Below, piece after piece: positions 5,702-6,785 of a stretch of 6,785 nucleotides of DNA. Position numbers and translations under genes: made by a program. The stretch covers positions 1 to 6,785 of the forward strand of contig CAMLOZ010000197.1 in NCBI GenBank assembly GCA_946481625.1, read 5' to 3'. The notes below the pieces were generated by a model that made no database searches, was not told where the DNA came from, and was given only the letters and a program-made list of their open reading frames with translations. The DNA is from an uncultured Haloferula sp. (GTDB taxonomy: Bacteria; Verrucomicrobiota; Verrucomicrobiae; Verrucomicrobiales; Akkermansiaceae). The stretch's first letter is position 1, and every line of letters begins with the position of its first letter.

Positions 5702-6364
5702 TCACCCGGGCCGCGCCATCTCAAAAAGATCCGCCGTGTGGCAGTACCAATTCGGCGAACCCATCCGGCCCACCGGATGATACACCTCCTGATGGATGCG
5801 CAGCTTTTCCGCATCGAAGATCGCCTCCTGCACATGGACCCGGTGGACGACCCCGAGCACGATCCGGTTGCTCCCGATCCTCTGGACCGAGTGGACCTTG
5901 CATTCCAGCGCGGCGGGCGCGTCCGCGATCCGCGGTGGAGAGACCACGCTCGAGGGCAGGGTTCTCAGGCCCAGGTGCTCCGTCTCGCTGACCCCGTGGG
6001 GGAGCGTGGCGGAAGTGCCGTTCATCGCCTCCTTCAGCTCTTCGCTCACCAGATTCACCACGAATTCCCCGCTGCGCTTCGCGTTCCGCGCACTGTCCTT
6101 CGGCGTCCCGTCGGCCCGGTCGCCGGGCGCGAAGATCACCAGCGGCGGATCATCGCCGAAGACATTGAAGAACGAGAACGGCGCGGCATTCACGCCGCCA
6201 TCTTCGTTCAGAGTCGTCACCCAGGCGATCGGCCGCGGCATCACCAGCCCCGCCAGTATTGCATAAGCGCGGTCGGCATGCTCGCCGAGCAGATCGAGTT
6301 CCATGCGCCGGAGAATGGAGGCGAAGCCGCCCTCGGGCAAATCGGGATTCCCGATCTTCCTCAT
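5702..6364 (-). CDS. Flavin reductase-like FMN-binding protein
   Basis: The 220-residue product belongs to the flavin reductase-like split-barrel family (Pfam PF01613). Members bind FMN and often reduce flavin with NAD(P)H or act as the reductase partner of an oxygenase; the substrate here is unknown. Visible family marks are VMPRPIAWVTTLNEDGGVNA at 41-60, APFSFFNVFGDDPP at 61-74, a KDSARNAKRSGEFVVNLV block at 89-106, and a C-terminal HPVGRMGSPNWY at 196-207. ATG at 6364 is chosen. A GAGGG lies just upstream, and GC-rich third codon positions begin at that codon while the frame before it lacks them. ATG at 6304 (MELDLLGEHADRAY) is a possible shorter start closer to the common N-terminus. The frame open to 6493 would overlap the SulP gene and is rejected. 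It lies 37 bases after the SulP stop, so co-transcription is likely. Confidence 0.87.
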   Translation of the reverse strand: MRKIGNPDLPEGGFASILRRMELDLLGEHADRAYAILAGLVMPRPIAWVTTLNEDGGVNAAPFSFFNVFGDDPPLVIFAPGDRADGTPKDSARNAKRSGEFVVNLVSEELKEAMNGTSATLPHGVSETEHLGLRTLPSSVVSPPRIADAPAALECKVHSVQRIGSNRIVLGVVHRVHVQEAIFDAEKLRIHQEVYHPVGRMGSPNWYCHTADLFEMARPG

Positions 6365-6401
6365 TGCCCTCGGTAAATGCGGGAAAGGAAGCCCGGCCCC
6401 T

Positions 6402-6785
6402 TCACTCGAATCTCGCGGCTTCGGGCGCTTCGCTTCGCAGCGGCAACCGGGCGACGAGGTATTGCGGGTCATCGGCCGCGACCGTGATCTCAATCAAATC
6501 GCCGGCCCGCGCGAGCATGCGCCCGCAATCGGGCGAGAGGTGGCGCACTTCCAGCGTCTTGCCGACCTTGCGATAGCGGGTTGCCAGCGCTTGCAGCGCC
6601 TCCAGGCCGGAGAGGTCGCAGACACGCGCTTCGTGAAAATCCAGCACCACCCGCGCGGGATCGGCGCCGGGCTGGAATTTTTCCGCGAAGTCGCGCACCG
6701 AGCCGAAATAGAGGAGCCCTTCGACCCGATAGACGCGCGCGTGGGCATCGTCGGACAGCACGGCGAGCCGGACATGCTTGGCGCT
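6402..6785 (-). CDS. SulP-family anion transporter, C-terminal STAS domain (5' part outside window)
   Basis: The frame is open from the right edge to TGA at 6402 and gives the last 127 residues. It enters with SAKHVRLAVLSDDAHARVYR, resembling the junction after the last membrane helix of SulP transporters. It then gives a STAS domain: VEGLLYFGSVRDFAEKF, VVLDFHEARVCDLSGLEALQ and LEVRHLSPDCGRMLARAG, the last very characteristic of bacterial SulP proteins. SulP carriers move sulfate, bicarbonate or other anions across the inner membrane, and the cytoplasmic STAS domain regulates or stabilises them. The transported anion cannot be told from this part. The membrane domain, expected upstream, is not in the window, so a stand-alone STAS protein is formally possible but unlikely given the open frame at the edge. 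The reductase gene starts 37 bases downstream. Confidence 0.88.
   Translation of the reverse strand, partial: SAKHVRLAVLSDDAHARVYRVEGLLYFGSVRDFAEKFQPGADPARVVLDFHEARVCDLSGLEALQALATRYRKVGKTLEVRHLSPDCGRMLARAGDLIEITVAADDPQYLVARLPLRSEAPEAARFE

Noticed and set aside
5286..5780. 164-codon plus-strand open frame across dus and the repeat
   Set aside because: It is antisense to a secure dus gene and runs through the intergenic repeat into the reductase; its Arg-rich product shows no recognisable motif.
6365..6493. ATG at 6493 for the flavin reductase
   Set aside because: It would overlap the SulP gene by 92 bases, and the extra residues lack the GC-rich third positions of the real gene.

Overview
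The window is GC-rich, densely coding chromosomal DNA with no phage, plasmid or CRISPR signature. The gene content suggests Verrucomicrobiota, probably a Verrucomicrobiales/Luteolibacter-like bacterium. The evidence is a long-form HisG followed by a 34-residue AURKAIP1/COX24-type basic protein, a membrane-anchored Gly-rich von Willebrand A protein of a style I associate with that phylum, and weak or absent Shine-Dalgarno sequences at most starts. This placement is inferred from protein style; no database search was run.

Layout. Bases 1-1178 (minus) hold the first 392 codons of ribosomal protein S1 (rpsA), cut by the left edge. A 336-base divergent spacer (1179-1514) separates it from hisG (1515-2402, plus). 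hisG is followed after 40 bases by the 34-codon basic protein gene (2443-2547). A hairpin region (2549-2633) ends that unit and contains one strong terminator-like stem. Two plus-strand genes follow: a membrane-anchored VWA protein with an intact MIDAS motif (2707-3858) and a 207-residue signal-anchored protein of unknown function (3908-4531).

The right half is on the minus strand. A tRNA-dihydrouridine synthase (4509-5555) converges on the unknown gene with a 23-base coding overlap. Upstream of it come a flavin-reductase-like FMN-binding protein (5702-6364) and the C-terminal STAS part of a SulP-family anion transporter (6402-6785, cut by the right edge). These three run in the same direction. 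The only gap of size between them, 5556-5701, is almost wholly filled by a 134-bp fold-back element with 26-bp imperfect inverted termini.

How it fits together. Three genes belong to the translation apparatus: S1, the putative ribosome-associated small protein and Dus. HisG catalyses the first step of histidine synthesis. The VWA protein and its downstream partner look like a two-gene envelope unit of unknown job. No clear new multi-gene system is visible. The best leads are the fold-back element before dus, the 34-aa ribosomal-type protein, and the VWA/anchored-partner pair.
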